Shown: positions 10,405 through 22,563, counted from the first letter of the stretch. The stretch is DNA of 64,000 nucleotides from Mesorhizobium sp. M3A.F.Ca.ET.080.04.2.1 (GCF_003952525.1 NZ_CP034451.1:5494501-5558500), one strand, 5' to 3'. Notes: a model not told the origin generated them from the letters alone. Program-made: numbers and translations.

Positions 10405-11274
10405 ATGTTCTTTAAGCGAGTTGGTCAATCGAAGGCGCCGCATCGGGCTGTTTTCCTGGCGTTTTCGTTGATCGCCCCTTCGCTGGTACTGTCGGCCTGC
10501 ATGTCGTCCGAAAAGGATGTCGACCTCTCGACCTATGTCGATCACACCGAGCCGGCGGACGTTCTCTACAATCAGGGCCTGGCCAATCTGAACGCAGGCC
10601 GCCTCGACGAGGCGAGCAAGAAGTTCGATGCCGTCGACCGGCAGCACCCCTATTCGGAATTCGCGCGCAAATCGATGGTGATGGGGGCTTTCGCCGACTA
10701 TCGGGCCGGCAATTACGACGAGGCGATCGGTACCGCCAAGCGCTATCTGACGCTCTACCCCTCGACCGACGAGGCCGCCTATGCGCAGTACATCATCGGT
10801 CTCAGCTATTACCGCCAGATCAAGGACGTCACCCAGGATCAGAAGGAAGCGCGCCAAACCATTCAGACCATGCAGGATCTGGTGACGCGCTGGCCGACCT
10901 CCGAATATGTCGACGACGCCAAGGACAAGATCCGCTTTGCCACCGACCAGCTTGCCGGCAAGGAAATGCAGATCGGCCGCTACTATCTCGAGCGCCGCGA
11001 ATATATCGCCGCCGTCAAGCGGTTCCGCACCGTGGTCGAGACCTACTCCAACACGCGCCATGTCGAGGAGGCGCTCGCACGCCTGACCGAAGCCTACTAT
11101 GCGATGGGACTGACCTCGGAGGCCCAGACGGCCGCGGCGGTGCTCGGCAACAACTATCCGGACAGCCAGTGGTATAAGGATTCCTACAAGCTCCTGCAGA
11201 GCAACGGGCTTCAGCCCCGTGAGAATGCCGGATCGTGGATATCCAAGGCCGGGAAGCTGATCACCGGCGCCTGA
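10405..11274 (+). CDS. bamD: BamD, outer membrane assembly lipoprotein
   Basis: BamD is an essential lipoprotein of the beta-barrel assembly machine, anchored in the inner leaflet of the outer membrane. I start at ATG 10405 ([10 protein letters not shown], 289 residues) because this puts a clean lipoprotein signal at the N-terminus: basic residues, a hydrophobic core and the lipobox LSAC. A 32-residue upstream extension in frame would spoil it. TPR-like repeats follow, e.g. [19 protein letters not shown] and [13 protein letters not shown]. It stands between lpxC and recN, eight bases from recN. Confidence 0.94.
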   Translation: MFFKRVGQSKAPHRAVFLAFSLIAPSLVLSACMSSEKDVDLSTYVDHTEPADVLYNQGLANLNAGRLDEASKKFDAVDRQHPYSEFARKSMVMGAFADYRAGNYDEAIGTAKRYLTLYPSTDEAAYAQYIIGLSYYRQIKDVTQDQKEARQTIQTMQDLVTRWPTSEYVDDAKDKIRFATDQLAGKEMQIGRYYLERREYIAAVKRFRTVVETYSNTRHVEEALARLTEAYYAMGLTSEAQTAAAVLGNNYPDSQWYKDSYKLLQSNGLQPRENAGSWISKAGKLITGA

Positions 11275-11282
11275 CATTTCTG

Positions 11283-12953
11283 ATGCTGTCCAGACTTTCG
11301 ATCCGCGATATCGTCCTGATCGAGAAGCTGGACATCGACTTTCTGCCCGGCCTTTCGGTGCTGACCGGCGAGACGGGGGCCGGCAAATCCATCCTGCTCG
11401 ATGCGCTCTCGCTCGCACTCGGCGCGCGCGGGGACGCTTCGCTGGTCCGTCACGGAGCGGCGCAGGGACAGGTCATCGCGGTGTTCGACGTGCCGCGCAA
11501 TCATCCCGCCCGCCTGCTGCTTGCCGACAACGATATCGAGGACGACGGCGACATCATCCTGCGCCGCGTGCAGACGGCCGACGGCCGCACTCGCGTTTTC
11601 GTCAACGACCAGCCGTCCAGCGTGACGTTGATGCGCGATGTCGGTCGCGCGCTGGTCGAGATCCACGGCCAGCATGACGAGCGCGCGCTCGTCGATCCCG
11701 GCGCGCACCGCGAATTGCTGGACAGCTTCGGCGGCCATCTCGGCGCGGTCCGTGGAACGGCCGAGGCTTGGCGCTACTGGCGCAATTGCGAGCAGGAGCT
11801 CTCCAGGCACCGCGCCAAGGTCGAGGCGGCGGCGCGCGAGGCCGACTACCTGCGCGCCTCTGTTGCCGAACTGGCCAAGCTCGATCCGCAGCCGGGCGAG
11901 GAGACCGAGCTTGCCGAACTGCGCGCCCAGATGATGCGGGCCGAGAAGATCGCCGGCGAAATCCATGATGCCCAGGATGTGCTGTCGGGACCGTCCTCGC
12001 CGCTGCCGCAGCTTGCCAGCCTGTTGCGGCGGCTGCAGCGCAAGGCGGGGGAGGCGCCGGGCCTGCTCGAGGATGTGCTGAAGTCCCTCGACGAGGCGAT
12101 GATCTCGCTCGATGCGGCGCAATCGGGCGTGCAGGCAGCGCTGCGCGCCACCGAATATGATCCGCAACGCCTGGAAAAGGCGGAGGAGCGCCTGTTCTCG
12201 CTGCGCGCCGCCTCGCGCAAGCACAATGTCGCCGTCGACGATCTGGCGCAGTTGCGCGATACGATGGCAGCCGACCTTGCCGACCTGGATGCGGGCGAGG
12301 AGCGCCTGCAGGGGCTGGAGAAGCAGGCGGCCGCCGCACGCGAGGCCTACGATATTTCGGCAACCCAGCTGTCGTCGCTGCGCCATGGCGCGGCAGCCGG
12401 CCTGACCAAGGCGGTTATGGCGGAATTGCCGGCGCTCAAGCTCGAGCGCGCCGAGTTCATCGTCGAGTTGGCGAGCGATGCCGAAAGCAGGATGGAAGAA
12501 GGCATCGACCAGATCGAATTCTGGGTGCGCACCAATCCAGGCACGAGGCCGGGGCCGATGATGAAGGTGGCCTCGGGCGGCGAGCTCTCGCGCTTCCTTC
12601 TAGCGTTGAAAGTGGCGCTCGCCGATCGCGGCTCGGCGCCGACCCTGGTCTTCGACGAGATCGACACCGGTGTCGGCGGGGCGGTGGCCGATGCCATCGG
12701 CCAGCGGCTGGCGCGGCTGTCGAAACGGGTGCAGGTGCTTTCCGTCACCCACGCTCCGCAGGTGGCAGCGCGTGCCGCAACGCATTTCCTGATTTCCAAA
12801 TCCGGCAAGGATCGTGTCGCCACCGGCATTGCCGAGATGGATCGCGCCGCGCGCCAGGAAGAGATCGCGCGCATGCTTGCCGGCGCCACGATCACCGAGG
12901 AGGCACGCGCGGCGGCGGAGCGGTTGCTGCGCGAGAACATCACGGCGGCGTAG
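11283..12953 (+). CDS. recN: RecN, DNA repair ATPase
   Basis: RecN is an SMC-like ATPase acting early in double-strand-break repair. The ATG at 11283 (MLSRLSIRDIVLIEKL) gives 556 residues, the usual length. Walker A is GETGAGKS at about residues 27-34. A coiled-coil middle region (about 150-370) is rich in Ala, Glu and Arg. The ABC signature SGGELSRFLLALK and Walker B LVFDEIDTGVGG lie in the C-terminal third. The eight-base gap to bamD suggests cotranscription. No LexA box was visible in the short upstream region. Confidence 0.96.
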   Translation: MLSRLSIRDIVLIEKLDIDFLPGLSVLTGETGAGKSILLDALSLALGARGDASLVRHGAAQGQVIAVFDVPRNHPARLLLADNDIEDDGDIILRRVQTADGRTRVFVNDQPSSVTLMRDVGRALVEIHGQHDERALVDPGAHRELLDSFGGHLGAVRGTAEAWRYWRNCEQELSRHRAKVEAAAREADYLRASVAELAKLDPQPGEETELAELRAQMMRAEKIAGEIHDAQDVLSGPSSPLPQLASLLRRLQRKAGEAPGLLEDVLKSLDEAMISLDAAQSGVQAALRATEYDPQRLEKAEERLFSLRAASRKHNVAVDDLAQLRDTMAADLADLDAGEERLQGLEKQAAAAREAYDISATQLSSLRHGAAAGLTKAVMAELPALKLERAEFIVELASDAESRMEEGIDQIEFWVRTNPGTRPGPMMKVASGGELSRFLLALKVALADRGSAPTLVFDEIDTGVGGAVADAIGQRLARLSKRVQVLSVTHAPQVAARAATHFLISKSGKDRVATGIAEMDRAARQEEIARMLAGATITEEARAAAERLLRENITAA

Positions 12954-13054
12954 AAAGTCGGATTCCCTTGATGAGTCAGCAGATGGCTGCATCCTGCTGT
13001 TCAGGAATGATTTTTGTGCAAGTCGACTCCCTGCCTGCGAATCCTGATTTATAG

Positions 13055-15291
<2,237 letters not shown>

Positions 15292-15292
<1 letters not shown>

Positions 15293-15978
15293 TGGCCGGC
15301 GTGTTCAAGGGTTTTGGGCAAAAAGCCATTCCGTTCCTGAAGGCGCTGGACTTTCACCAGAGCCGTGAGTGGTTCCAGGAGAACCGCGACCTCTACGAGA
15401 GCGAACTGCACGAGCCGTTCTGCGCTCTGGTCGAGACGCTCAGCGATCGTTTTTCTGCGGCAAAGCTCGGTCTGCGCGGAGATCGCAAGAAGTCGCTGTT
15501 CCGCATCAACCGCGACGTGCGCTTCTCCAAGGACAAGCGGCCCTACAACCGGCATCTGTCGGCCATCCTGTCGCCTGACGGCACCAAGATGGAGCAAGGC
15601 GTTTTCTACGTCCATATCGGGCTCGAAAGCTGTTTCGCCGGCGTCGCCTGGTGGCAACCGAGCCCGGAACTGCTGCAGGCGATGCGCAAGGCGATCGTCA
15701 CCAAGCCGGCCGCCTTCCGCGCCATGGTGACGTCGCTGAAGAAGAACGGCCTCGCACTCGACCCCGAGGATTGCCTCAAACGCGCGCCGCGCGGTTTTGA
15801 AGAGGTAGCCGAAGCCGACCTTGCCCAAGCCGTCCGCAACCGGCATTTCGTGGTCCGACACGACATCGATCCCACCATGATCCATTCGCCGGCGCTGGTC
15901 GACGACCTCGTCGGCTTCACCTTGCGCGCCAAGCCGTTGCTCGACTGGGGCAGGGCGATCCAGGGCACCGCCGTTTAG
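15292..15978 (+). CDS. DUF2461 (TIGR02453) family protein
   Basis: This 228-residue protein resembles the DUF2461/TIGR02453 family, whose biochemical role is not established. Recognisable family features are FLKALDFHQSREWFQENRDLYE at the N-terminus (residues about 10-32), the basic block KKSLFRINRDVRFSKDKRPYN and the aromatic VHIGLESCFAGVAWW. No signal peptide or membrane segment is seen, so it should be cytoplasmic. The start overlaps the ligA stop (TAATG), which suggests coexpression with ligA. A role in DNA metabolism would be guesswork. Confidence 0.85.
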
Positions 15979-16083
15979 GGATCGCATCTCACAGGGATCA
16001 GTTCCGCTGATTGTTGGCTCAAGCGAATTGGTGTGACAAGGAAGCCCGCGCTCCCTACATGAAACGCCTCAAGGGAGCGGTCG

Positions 16084-16812
16084 ATGTCGGCGGAAGCGAT
16101 TTCCGATAGCAGTGCCAGAAGCGATTTCTGGGATGGCGTGCGGCTGTCGATGCCCGTCGTTGTCGCGGCGGCTCCGTTCGCGATGCTGTTCGGCGCGCTT
16201 GCCGTCGACAATGGATTTTCGGTGCTCGAGGCCTTTCTGATGAGCGCGCTGATCTTCGGCGGCGCCAGCCAGATGGTCGGGATCGAGCTGTTCGGGCAGC
16301 ATGTGGCGCCGTGGCTGATCGTCCTGTCGATCTTCGCGGTGAACTTTCGCCACGTGCTCTATTCCGCCGGCCTTGGCCGCCGCATCGCGCATTGGCCGGT
16401 GCTGCAGCAGGCGCTCGGCTATTTCATCATGACCGATCCGCAATATGCCGTGGCCGAGGCGAGAGCCGCATCTGGACAGACGGTCGGCTTTGCCTGGTAT
16501 CTGGGCCTCGGCCTGCCGGTCTATGTGCTCTGGGTAATCGAAAGCGGTCTGGGCGCGGTGTTCGGCAAGCTCATCCCCGACACCCAGGCGCTCGGCATCG
16601 ACTTCCTGCTGCCGATCTACTTCCTCGGCCTAGTCCTGGGTTTCCGCAAGCGGCCGCTCTGGGCGCCCGTGGTCGTCGCCAGCGCGATCGCCTCCATCAT
16701 CGCCTACAAGACGGTCGGCTCCCCCTGGCATGTCTCCATCGGAGCTGTTGCAGGCGTGCTTCTGGCGGTGATCCTGCCGCCCCATCACAGTGGCGTGGGA
16801 GAGCGGCCATGA
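16084..16812 (+). CDS. azlC: AzlC family permease (branched-chain amino acid export)
   Basis: The 242-residue membrane protein matches AzlC, the large subunit of a two-component exporter characterised for branched-chain amino acid efflux (BrnFE/AzlCD). The family block FGGASQMVGIELF appears near residues 58-70, followed by INFRHVLYSAG-like sequence (VNFRHVLYSAGLGRR). Several hydrophobic helices are evident. AAGGGAG precedes the ATG. The last four bases overlap the start of azlD (ATGA). The substrate here is inferred from family only. Confidence 0.9.
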   Translation: MSAEAISDSSARSDFWDGVRLSMPVVVAAAPFAMLFGALAVDNGFSVLEAFLMSALIFGGASQMVGIELFGQHVAPWLIVLSIFAVNFRHVLYSAGLGRRIAHWPVLQQALGYFIMTDPQYAVAEARAASGQTVGFAWYLGLGLPVYVLWVIESGLGAVFGKLIPDTQALGIDFLLPIYFLGLVLGFRKRPLWAPVVVASAIASIIAYKTVGSPWHVSIGAVAGVLLAVILPPHHSGVGERP

Positions 16813-17105
16813 GCACCACATTCTGGATCATCATCGCCGGCGCGATCGCCACCTATCTGACCCGTGTCGGTGGCCACCTCGTCATCTCGCGCTTCGAGAG
16901 CGTTCATCCGCGCGTCGAAGCTGGGTTGAACGCCGTGCCGGCTGCGGTGCTGACGACGCTGGTCGCGCCCGCCGCACTCAGCGCCGGCCCGGCCGAATGG
17001 GCTGCTCTGATTGTCACCGCCATCGTCTCCTTGCGTGGCGGTCTGATGGCGATGTTCCTGGCCGGCGCTGCAGTTCTGATTCTTGCGCGCCAGTTCGTGG
17101 GATAA
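16809..17105 (+). CDS. azlD: AzlD family small permease subunit
   Basis: This 98-residue hydrophobic protein is the usual small partner of AzlC. It has three to four membrane segments, starting with FWIIIAGAIATYLTRVGGHL, and the family's conserved NAVPAAVLTTLVAP block in the middle. Its ATG overlaps the azlC stop, so the pair is translationally coupled. It ends three bases before the stop of the convergent M24 peptidase gene, leaving no room for a separate terminator. Confidence 0.9.
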   Translation: MSTTFWIIIAGAIATYLTRVGGHLVISRFESVHPRVEAGLNAVPAAVLTTLVAPAALSAGPAEWAALIVTAIVSLRGGLMAMFLAGAAVLILARQFVG

Positions 17106-17108
17106 GAA

Positions 17109-18953
17109 TCAGATCTTGGTGTCGTGCGGCAGCGGCGCGGTCGCCTTCTCCAGCCACGCCAATGTCTCGCCGTCCACCATGGGCCCGATCTCGGCCAGCA
17201 CACGTGCGTGATACTGGTCGAGCCAGTGCAACTCGTCGCGGGTCAACAGATCGGTGCGGACCAGGCGCTTGTCGATAGGCGCCAGCGTCAACGTCTCGAA
17301 GCCATGCATGGCGATGTCGCCGCCTTCGATCTGTTCGGCCGGCGTTACCAAGACCAGGTTCTCGATGCGGATGCCGTAGGAGCCTTCCTTGTAGTAGCCC
17401 GGCTCGTTGGAGAGCATCATGCCGGCGAGCAGCTTCTCGGTGCCGGTGCGGGCGATGCGCTGCGGTCCCTCGTGCACGGCGAGGTAGGAGCCGACGCCGT
17501 GGCCGGTGCCATGGGCGAAATCGCAGCCATGTCTCCAAAGCGCGATGCGCGCGACGGCGTCGATTTCCGAGCCGCGCGTGCCGGCCGGAAAGCGTAGCAT
17601 CGATATGCCGATCATGCCCTTCAGCACCAATGTGAAGCGCTCGCGCATCTCCTCTGTCGGCTGGCCGACGGGCACGGTGCGGGTGATGTCGGTGGTGCCG
17701 TCCTGGTACTGGGCGCCGGAATCGAGCAGGAACAGCTCGCCGCTCTGAAGCTTGCGGCTGGTGGCGCGCGATACCCGATAGTGCATGATGGCGCCGTTCG
17801 GACCGGCGCCGGAAATCGTGTCGAAGGAAATGTCTCGCAGCGGCATCTGCGTTTCCTCACCGGTCTGCCGGCGCACCTCCTCGAGTCTGGTGACGACGGC
17901 AATCTCGTCGAGCGTGCCTGGCTCCTGGCGGTCGAGCCAGCAGAGCAGCTTGGCGACCGCTGCGCCGTCGCGGCGGTGCGCGGCGCGGCTGCCGTTGATC
18001 TCGGCCTGGTTTTTTGTGGCGCGCGGAATGCGGGCCGGATCGGGCGCGGAAACAACCGTGCCGCCATTGTCCTCGACCAGCATCTTCAGCTTTTCCGCCG
18101 CCAGCACCGGATCGAGCGCGACCCTGGCGCCGTCCCCGGCCAGGGCAGCGACGGCGGTTTCGAACTCACCTGGATCGTGCAGGTCGGCAAGCTGGGTGAG
18201 ATAGGCGGCCACCATGCGTGAGAATTTCCGCTGGTCCATGAACAGCTGATGCTTGCCGTCGGCTGCAAGCACGGCGAAGCCCAGAGCCAGCGGCGTATGC
18301 GGCACGTCGCCACCGCGGATGTTGAACGCCCACGCGATGGAAGAGGGGTCGGTGAGCACGGCGTGGGTGGCGCCGTCCCTTTGGAGCGCGCTCGCCAGCC
18401 GCGCCAGCTTGTCCTTGGCGAGCTCGCCGGCAAAGTTGAGCGGGTGAAGCTCGACCGGCGCCTGCGGCGGCCCGGGCTGGTCCTTCCAGACGATATCGAT
18501 CGGGTTCTCGTCGAGCGGCACCAAGGTTGCGCCGGACTGTTCGGCCGAGGCCTTCAGCGCCTTGACCTCGCCGATCGTGTGCAGCCATGGGTCGAAACCG
18601 AGCTGCGCGCCCTTGCCGAGATTTTCCTTGATCCAGGTGGCCGGCGGGTTGTCGACAAGGCTCTCGATGGTGAAGATCCCGAGGTCGACCTCGTTGCGCA
18701 CCTGCAGCGTGTAGCGGCCGTCGACGAAGATGAAGGCGCGGTCGCGCAGAATGACGGCAACGCCGGCCGAGCCGCTGAAACCGGTAAGCCATTTCAGCCG
18801 TGCCGAGCGGTCGGCGACATATTCGCCCTGATGCTCGTCGGCGCGCGGCACCATAAAGCCGTCGAGTCCGTTCTCCGCCAGCCACTGGCGCAGCAACGCC
18901 ACGCGCGGCTTGCCCACGGCCGGATCACCAGCGGAATCAAAGGTCTGGAACAT
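17109..18953 (-). CDS. M24B aminopeptidase P family protein (Xaa-Pro aminopeptidase)
   Basis: The gene encodes a metallopeptidase that removes N-terminal residues preceding proline. The start ATG at 18953 (MFQTFDSAGD, 614 residues) follows GAGGAGAGG; an upstream in-frame start lacks this site. Two creatinase-like N-terminal domains cover about residues 1-310. The M24 catalytic domain follows, with metal ligands in LLDSGAQYQDGTTDITRT (two Asp), HGTGHGVGSYLAVHEGP (His), MMLSNEPGYY and GIRIENLVLV (Glu). A C-terminal M24-C segment completes the three-domain form known from eukaryotes and rhizobia. Expression seems monocistronic. Confidence 0.92.
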   Translation of the reverse strand: MFQTFDSAGDPAVGKPRVALLRQWLAENGLDGFMVPRADEHQGEYVADRSARLKWLTGFSGSAGVAVILRDRAFIFVDGRYTLQVRNEVDLGIFTIESLVDNPPATWIKENLGKGAQLGFDPWLHTIGEVKALKASAEQSGATLVPLDENPIDIVWKDQPGPPQAPVELHPLNFAGELAKDKLARLASALQRDGATHAVLTDPSSIAWAFNIRGGDVPHTPLALGFAVLAADGKHQLFMDQRKFSRMVAAYLTQLADLHDPGEFETAVAALAGDGARVALDPVLAAEKLKMLVEDNGGTVVSAPDPARIPRATKNQAEINGSRAAHRRDGAAVAKLLCWLDRQEPGTLDEIAVVTRLEEVRRQTGEETQMPLRDISFDTISGAGPNGAIMHYRVSRATSRKLQSGELFLLDSGAQYQDGTTDITRTVPVGQPTEEMRERFTLVLKGMIGISMLRFPAGTRGSEIDAVARIALWRHGCDFAHGTGHGVGSYLAVHEGPQRIARTGTEKLLAGMMLSNEPGYYKEGSYGIRIENLVLVTPAEQIEGGDIAMHGFETLTLAPIDKRLVRTDLLTRDELHWLDQYHARVLAEIGPMVDGETLAWLEKATAPLPHDTKI

Positions 18954-18985
18954 GACGGCCTCTCCTCGATGCTTGCCACAACCGT

Positions 18986-19030
18986 AGCGCATGGTCCTAA
19001 AAACCGGAATCGATTTTCGATCGCGCGCGG
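18986..19030. repeat. Rhizobial intergenic hairpin repeat, copy 1
   Basis: A degenerate copy of the palindromic element whose best copies have the form GCATGATC...AAACCGG...GATCATGC. The core here is AAAAACCGGAATCGATTTTCGATCGCG. It lies between the divergently read M24 peptidase promoter region and the 3' end of prmA. Confidence 0.5.
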
Positions 19031-19050
19031 AGGGTGAGGATTGGTCCAGT

Positions 19051-19923
19051 TCAACGCTTGAGATGGATCGTCACCCAGCCTTCGCGGTGCAAGGTGCGCA
19101 CGTGACGGAAGCTCTGGCCGACATAGGCCGAGATCACCGCCTCGCGCTGCCGGTCAAGAATGCCGGAGAGCACCAGCGAGCCGCCGAGCGTGATGTGCCT
19201 GGCCATCTGCGGCGCCAGCCGCATCAGCGGCCGCGCCAATATGTTGGCGACGATCAGGTCGAAGGGAGCGCGCTTGCGAAAGATCGGATGATGGAAACCC
19301 GGCGCCGTCACCGTCTCGACGAGTGCTTTGACCCGGTTTAGGCGCGCATTGGCGGCGGCCACACGGACTGCGACCGGGTCGATGTCGGTCGCCAGCACCG
19401 GGATATGCGCGAGCTTGGCCAAGGCAATCGCCAGCACGGCGCTGCCGGTGCCGAGATCGAGCGCATTGCGCGGATGTTCGCGCCGCACGACCTTTTCCAG
19501 CGTCTCGAGGCAGCCGGCGGTGGTGCCGTGGTGGCCGGTGCCGAAGGCAAGCCCCGCTTCGATCTCGATGGCGATGTCGCCGCTGTGGCGCTTGCCGCGG
19601 TCATGCGCACCATGGACGAGGAAACGCCCGGCGCGCACCGGCCTCAGCCCTTCCAGCGAGCGTGCCACCCAGTCTATCTCGGGAAGCGTTTCGCGTTCCA
19701 CCGGTTTCGGCAAGCCAAGGCCCGCGAGAACGTCCTTCATCCGCGCTTCGACAGAATCGATCTCGCCATCGGCATAGAGCGACACTTCGTGGATGTCCTT
19801 GTCTTCGTCGACCTCCAGTACTGCGATCGGCAGGCCGTCATCTTCGAAGGCGTCGGCAAGGGCTGCGAAGATGCGGTCGGCCTCTGACTTGGTCGCGTTG
19901 AGATGCAGCCTGGTCTGCGGCAT
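19051..19923 (-). CDS. prmA: PrmA, ribosomal protein L11 methyltransferase
   Basis: PrmA trimethylates ribosomal protein L11 using S-adenosylmethionine in the cytoplasm. The 290-residue protein has a short N-terminal substrate domain. The SAM-dependent methyltransferase core contains [17 protein letters not shown] near residue 130 (a PrmA signature), motif [19 protein letters not shown] near 155, and the NxxL-type VANILARPL motif near 225. It begins with ATG at 19923. The SCO gene lies upstream in the same orientation, separated by a hairpin repeat, so they may share a message. Confidence 0.93.
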   Translation of the reverse strand: MPQTRLHLNATKSEADRIFAALADAFEDDGLPIAVLEVDEDKDIHEVSLYADGEIDSVEARMKDVLAGLGLPKPVERETLPEIDWVARSLEGLRPVRAGRFLVHGAHDRGKRHSGDIAIEIEAGLAFGTGHHGTTAGCLETLEKVVRREHPRNALDLGTGSAVLAIALAKLAHIPVLATDIDPVAVRVAAANARLNRVKALVETVTAPGFHHPIFRKRAPFDLIVANILARPLMRLAPQMARHITLGGSLVLSGILDRQREAVISAYVGQSFRHVRTLHREGWVTIHLKR

Positions 19924-19941
19924 CAGGTCGACTCTTGCTCG

Positions 19942-19988
19942 AGCATGATCTTTTCCAGAAACCGGGTTCCACTTTTTGGGATCATGCT
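19942..19988. repeat. Rhizobial intergenic hairpin repeat, copy 2 (best formed)
   Basis: AGCATGATC (19942-19950) and GATCATGCT (19980-19988) are perfect 9-bp arms around an inner AAACCGGGTTCCACTTTTT core. The element touches the last base of the upstream SCO gene's stop codon and fills most of the gap to prmA. Confidence 0.7.
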
Positions 19989-20563
19989 TAGCCCGCCGCG
20001 AGCCGCTTCAGCTTGGCAATGGCGGTGTCGGCGCTTTCGCCATAGGCGATGGTGCCGGAGAACTCACCCTTGGAATTGAGCAGCAGCACCGAGGCGGTGT
20101 GGTCCATCGTGTAGTCGCCGTTCCCGGTGTCCACCTTCTTCCAGTAGATGCTGAAGGCCTTGGCCATGGCATGCACCTTGTCAGGCTCTCCGGTGATGCC
20201 GGTGATACGATCGGAGAAATTGCTGACATAGGCGTTGATGGCTTCCGGCGTGTCCCGCTCCGGGTCGACGGTGACGAAATAGGCGTGCAGGTTCTTGCCG
20301 TCGTCGCCAAGCGTCTTCAGCCAGCCGGCCAGCTCGAACAGCGTCGTCGGGCACACTTCCGGGCAATGCGTGAAGCCGAAGAAGACCGCGCTCGGATGAC
20401 CTCTGAACGCGGCCTCGGTGATCGGAGCGCCTTTCTGGTCGACCAGCGTGAAGGGCGCGCCGAACGGCTGGCCGCTATAGTGACTGCGGTACCAGTCGAA
20501 GGTGAGCCAGCCGATGCCCGCTGCCATCAGGACAAGAATGCCGATCAGGATTGAACGCATCAT
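19988..20563 (-). CDS. SCO1/SenC family copper chaperone
   Basis: SCO proteins are membrane-anchored thioredoxin-fold copper proteins needed to assemble the CuA centre of cytochrome oxidase. The 191 residues begin with one N-terminal hydrophobic anchor ([16 protein letters not shown]). The copper-binding CPEVC is in [14 protein letters not shown] near residues 65-78, and the third ligand is the His of [12 protein letters not shown] near 155. Two ATG codons stand in tandem at the start (20563 and 20560) with a poor ribosome site. No oxidase genes are nearby. Confidence 0.92.
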   Translation of the reverse strand: MMRSILIGILVLMAAGIGWLTFDWYRSHYSGQPFGAPFTLVDQKGAPITEAAFRGHPSAVFFGFTHCPEVCPTTLFELAGWLKTLGDDGKNLHAYFVTVDPERDTPEAINAYVSNFSDRITGITGEPDKVHAMAKAFSIYWKKVDTGNGDYTMDHTASVLLLNSKGEFSGTIAYGESADTAIAKLKRLAAG

Positions 20564-20782
20564 GAGGGAGTGTCCGTCGTGATTGTCATGCCGTCCGCTC
20601 CGGCTCAGTTGACGTGCTTTTGGCCGACAGTCTTAACGGTTCGAGACCGCCGGCGCCAAGATGTCGCGTTGCCGCAATCGGCCAGGATCGGAGGGCCGCC
20701 CATGCGCGGCCGGCCCGATCTTATTTTGACCGACTTCGCCTCCAGACTGCGTTGCAAGACTTCTTCCTCACGGAGCAGCACG

Positions 20783-21289
20783 ATGGCCGATTCGCCGGTG
20801 GCATCCTATTCGAAGACCCAGATATGGCTCCACTGGAGCATCGCGGCGCTGATCCTGGTCCAGTTCCTTGCCCATGACGGCATGGAGCATGTCTGGCGTT
20901 CACTGCGTCGGGGACAAGAGGCTGCGGCCGGCGATTGGCCATTAGCCTACATGCATGTCGTGCTTGGTCTTGCGGTGCTGGCCCTGGCAACGTGGCGGCT
21001 CTGGCTGCGGGGGACGCGCGGTGTCCCACCGGTTTCGGGCCTGGAGCATCCGGCGCTGCGGCTGCTCGCCCAGGCAACGCATTTCGCGATCTACGCACTC
21101 ATCTTCGTCGTTCCGATCTCGGGCGCCGCCGCCTGGTTCCTGCAGTTGCCGGGAGCGGGCCTGGTGCATGTCGTCGGCAAGAACGTCCTGCTCTACCTGG
21201 TGCTGCTGCACATTGCGGGCGCGCTGGTCCAGCACTTCGTCCTGAAGACGGATGTGCTGCGCCAGATGCTGGCATTCCGCCAAGCTTAG
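20783..21289 (+). CDS. Cytochrome b561-type di-haem membrane protein
   Basis: The 168-residue protein resembles bacterial cytochrome b561 (CybB-like), a four-helix membrane electron carrier that oxidises quinol. I use ATG 20783 (MADSPVASYSKTQ), preceded by GGAGC, because a longer in-frame reading adds 71 residues that look non-coding. Histidines suited to haem ligation occur in IWLHWSIAAL, LAYMHVVLGL, ATHFAIYAL and LLHIAGALVQHF, one in each helix. It is read divergently from the SCO gene. The physiological partner is unknown. Confidence 0.85.
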   Translation: MADSPVASYSKTQIWLHWSIAALILVQFLAHDGMEHVWRSLRRGQEAAAGDWPLAYMHVVLGLAVLALATWRLWLRGTRGVPPVSGLEHPALRLLAQATHFAIYALIFVVPISGAAAWFLQLPGAGLVHVVGKNVLLYLVLLHIAGALVQHFVLKTDVLRQMLAFRQA

Positions 21290-21369
21290 AGTGCCTCGAC
21301 TCGACCGGCTTGCAAATGCGACGGTCCTATCCCACCTGACTGCGGCAAACGAGAACCCAGGAGGCTTCC

Positions 21370-21855
21370 TTGCGAAAACTGATCGGCGTCTTCGCCGCCT
21401 TCCTTGCCCTGAGCGCCGGTGTTGCCATGGCGGACGAGGTCGGCAAGGTCGGTGTCGACTGGGTCGGCAACGACATCATGATCGATGCGATCAAGGACCC
21501 GAAAGTCGAAGGGGTCACCTGCCACGTCGCCTATTTCGATCGCAGTGTCATCGACCGGCTGCATAAGGGCAACTGGTTCGAGGATCCGTCGGATTCCTCG
21601 ATCTCCTGCCGCCAAACCGGTCCGATCAGCATCGGCGACATCGACACCAGCGAAAGCGGCGAGGAGGTGTTCAAGCAAGGCCTCAGCCTGATCTGGAAAA
21701 AGCAGGTGGTGAACCGCATCTACGATAAGAAAAACGAGACGCTGATCTACCTGTCGCATTCGCGCCAGGTGCAGAACGGCTCGGCGAAGATGTCCGTCAC
21801 CACCGTTCCGCTCTACGGCCAGAACGTGGTGTGGACGAAGGGCAAGCCGCAATAG
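21370..21855 (+). CDS. creA: CreA family periplasmic protein
   Basis: The 161-residue protein belongs to the CreA family of secreted proteins of unknown function. A cleavable signal (KLIGVFAAFLALSAGVAMADE) occupies the first 23 residues. Family traits include VGVDWVGNDI, DPKVEGVTCHVAYFDR and the two-cysteine pattern ending with SISCRQTGPI. The likely start is TTG at 21370, six bases after GGAGG, because no ATG fits the signal peptide. It is in line with the cytochrome b561 gene, 80 bases downstream. Confidence 0.87.
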   Translation: MRKLIGVFAAFLALSAGVAMADEVGKVGVDWVGNDIMIDAIKDPKVEGVTCHVAYFDRSVIDRLHKGNWFEDPSDSSISCRQTGPISIGDIDTSESGEEVFKQGLSLIWKKQVVNRIYDKKNETLIYLSHSRQVQNGSAKMSVTTVPLYGQNVVWTKGKPQ

Positions 21856-21924
21856 AGACCGGCCAAGGCTGATGGCGATCGGCTCCGGCTTGCGGGACCA
21901 GCCGCCGGGGCGTAAAGCCGCGCC

Positions 21925-22563
21925 ATGGACCGCCCCGAAAACCTCGTCCTGAAGGATCCTGAGCCGCGCATCCATCCGACCGCGGAGCTGAAGGGATGCA
22001 AACTCGGCCGCTATGCCTCGATCGGCGAGCGGGTGATCCTGCGCGACGTGACGGTGGGCGACTTCTCTTACTTCGAACGCCATTCGGAGGCGATCTATAC
22101 GACGATCGGCAAGTTCTGCTCGATTGCTGCCAACAGCCGCATCAATGCGCTGGAGCACCCGATCGAGCGGCTGACCCAGCACAAGGTCAGCTACCGGCCG
22201 AACGAATATTTCCGCTGGCTCGGCGTCGATGCGGCGTTTCGCGAGCGGCGGCAGGCCAAGTCGGTTGCCATCGGTCACGATGTCTGGATCGGGCATGGCG
22301 CGGTTGTCATGCCCGATGTGTCTATCGGCAACGGCGCGGTCATCGGCGCCAATGCCGTGGTGACGCGAGACGTGCCGGCCTATGCGATCGTGACCGGTGT
22401 TCCAGCGAAGCCGCTGCGCCAGCGTTTCGCTGACGACATCGCTGCGCGCATCGAACACCTCGCCTGGTGGGACTGGACGCCCGACAAACTGGCGAGGGCA
22501 ATTCCCGACGTGCAAGCCATGTCCATCGAGGCCTTCCTCGATCGCTGGGAACGCCAACCCTGA
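21925..22563 (+). CDS. Hexapeptide-repeat acyltransferase (phosphonate-associated type)
   Basis: This 212-residue protein has the left-handed beta-helix pattern, with repeats such as IGERVILRDVTVGDFSY and IGHDVWIGHGAVVMPDVSIGNGAVIGANAVV. The C-terminal VTGVPAKPLRQRF is typical of CoA-dependent acyltransferases. The segments YTTIGKFCSIAANSRINALEHPIERLTQHKVSYRPNEYF resemble the family found in phosphonate (phn) gene sets (TIGR03308 type). No phn genes are present here, so a role in phosphonate use is not supported by context. The protein should be a cytoplasmic trimer. Confidence 0.82.
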   Translation: MDRPENLVLKDPEPRIHPTAELKGCKLGRYASIGERVILRDVTVGDFSYFERHSEAIYTTIGKFCSIAANSRINALEHPIERLTQHKVSYRPNEYFRWLGVDAAFRERRQAKSVAIGHDVWIGHGAVVMPDVSIGNGAVIGANAVVTRDVPAYAIVTGVPAKPLRQRFADDIAARIEHLAWWDWTPDKLARAIPDVQAMSIEAFLDRWERQP

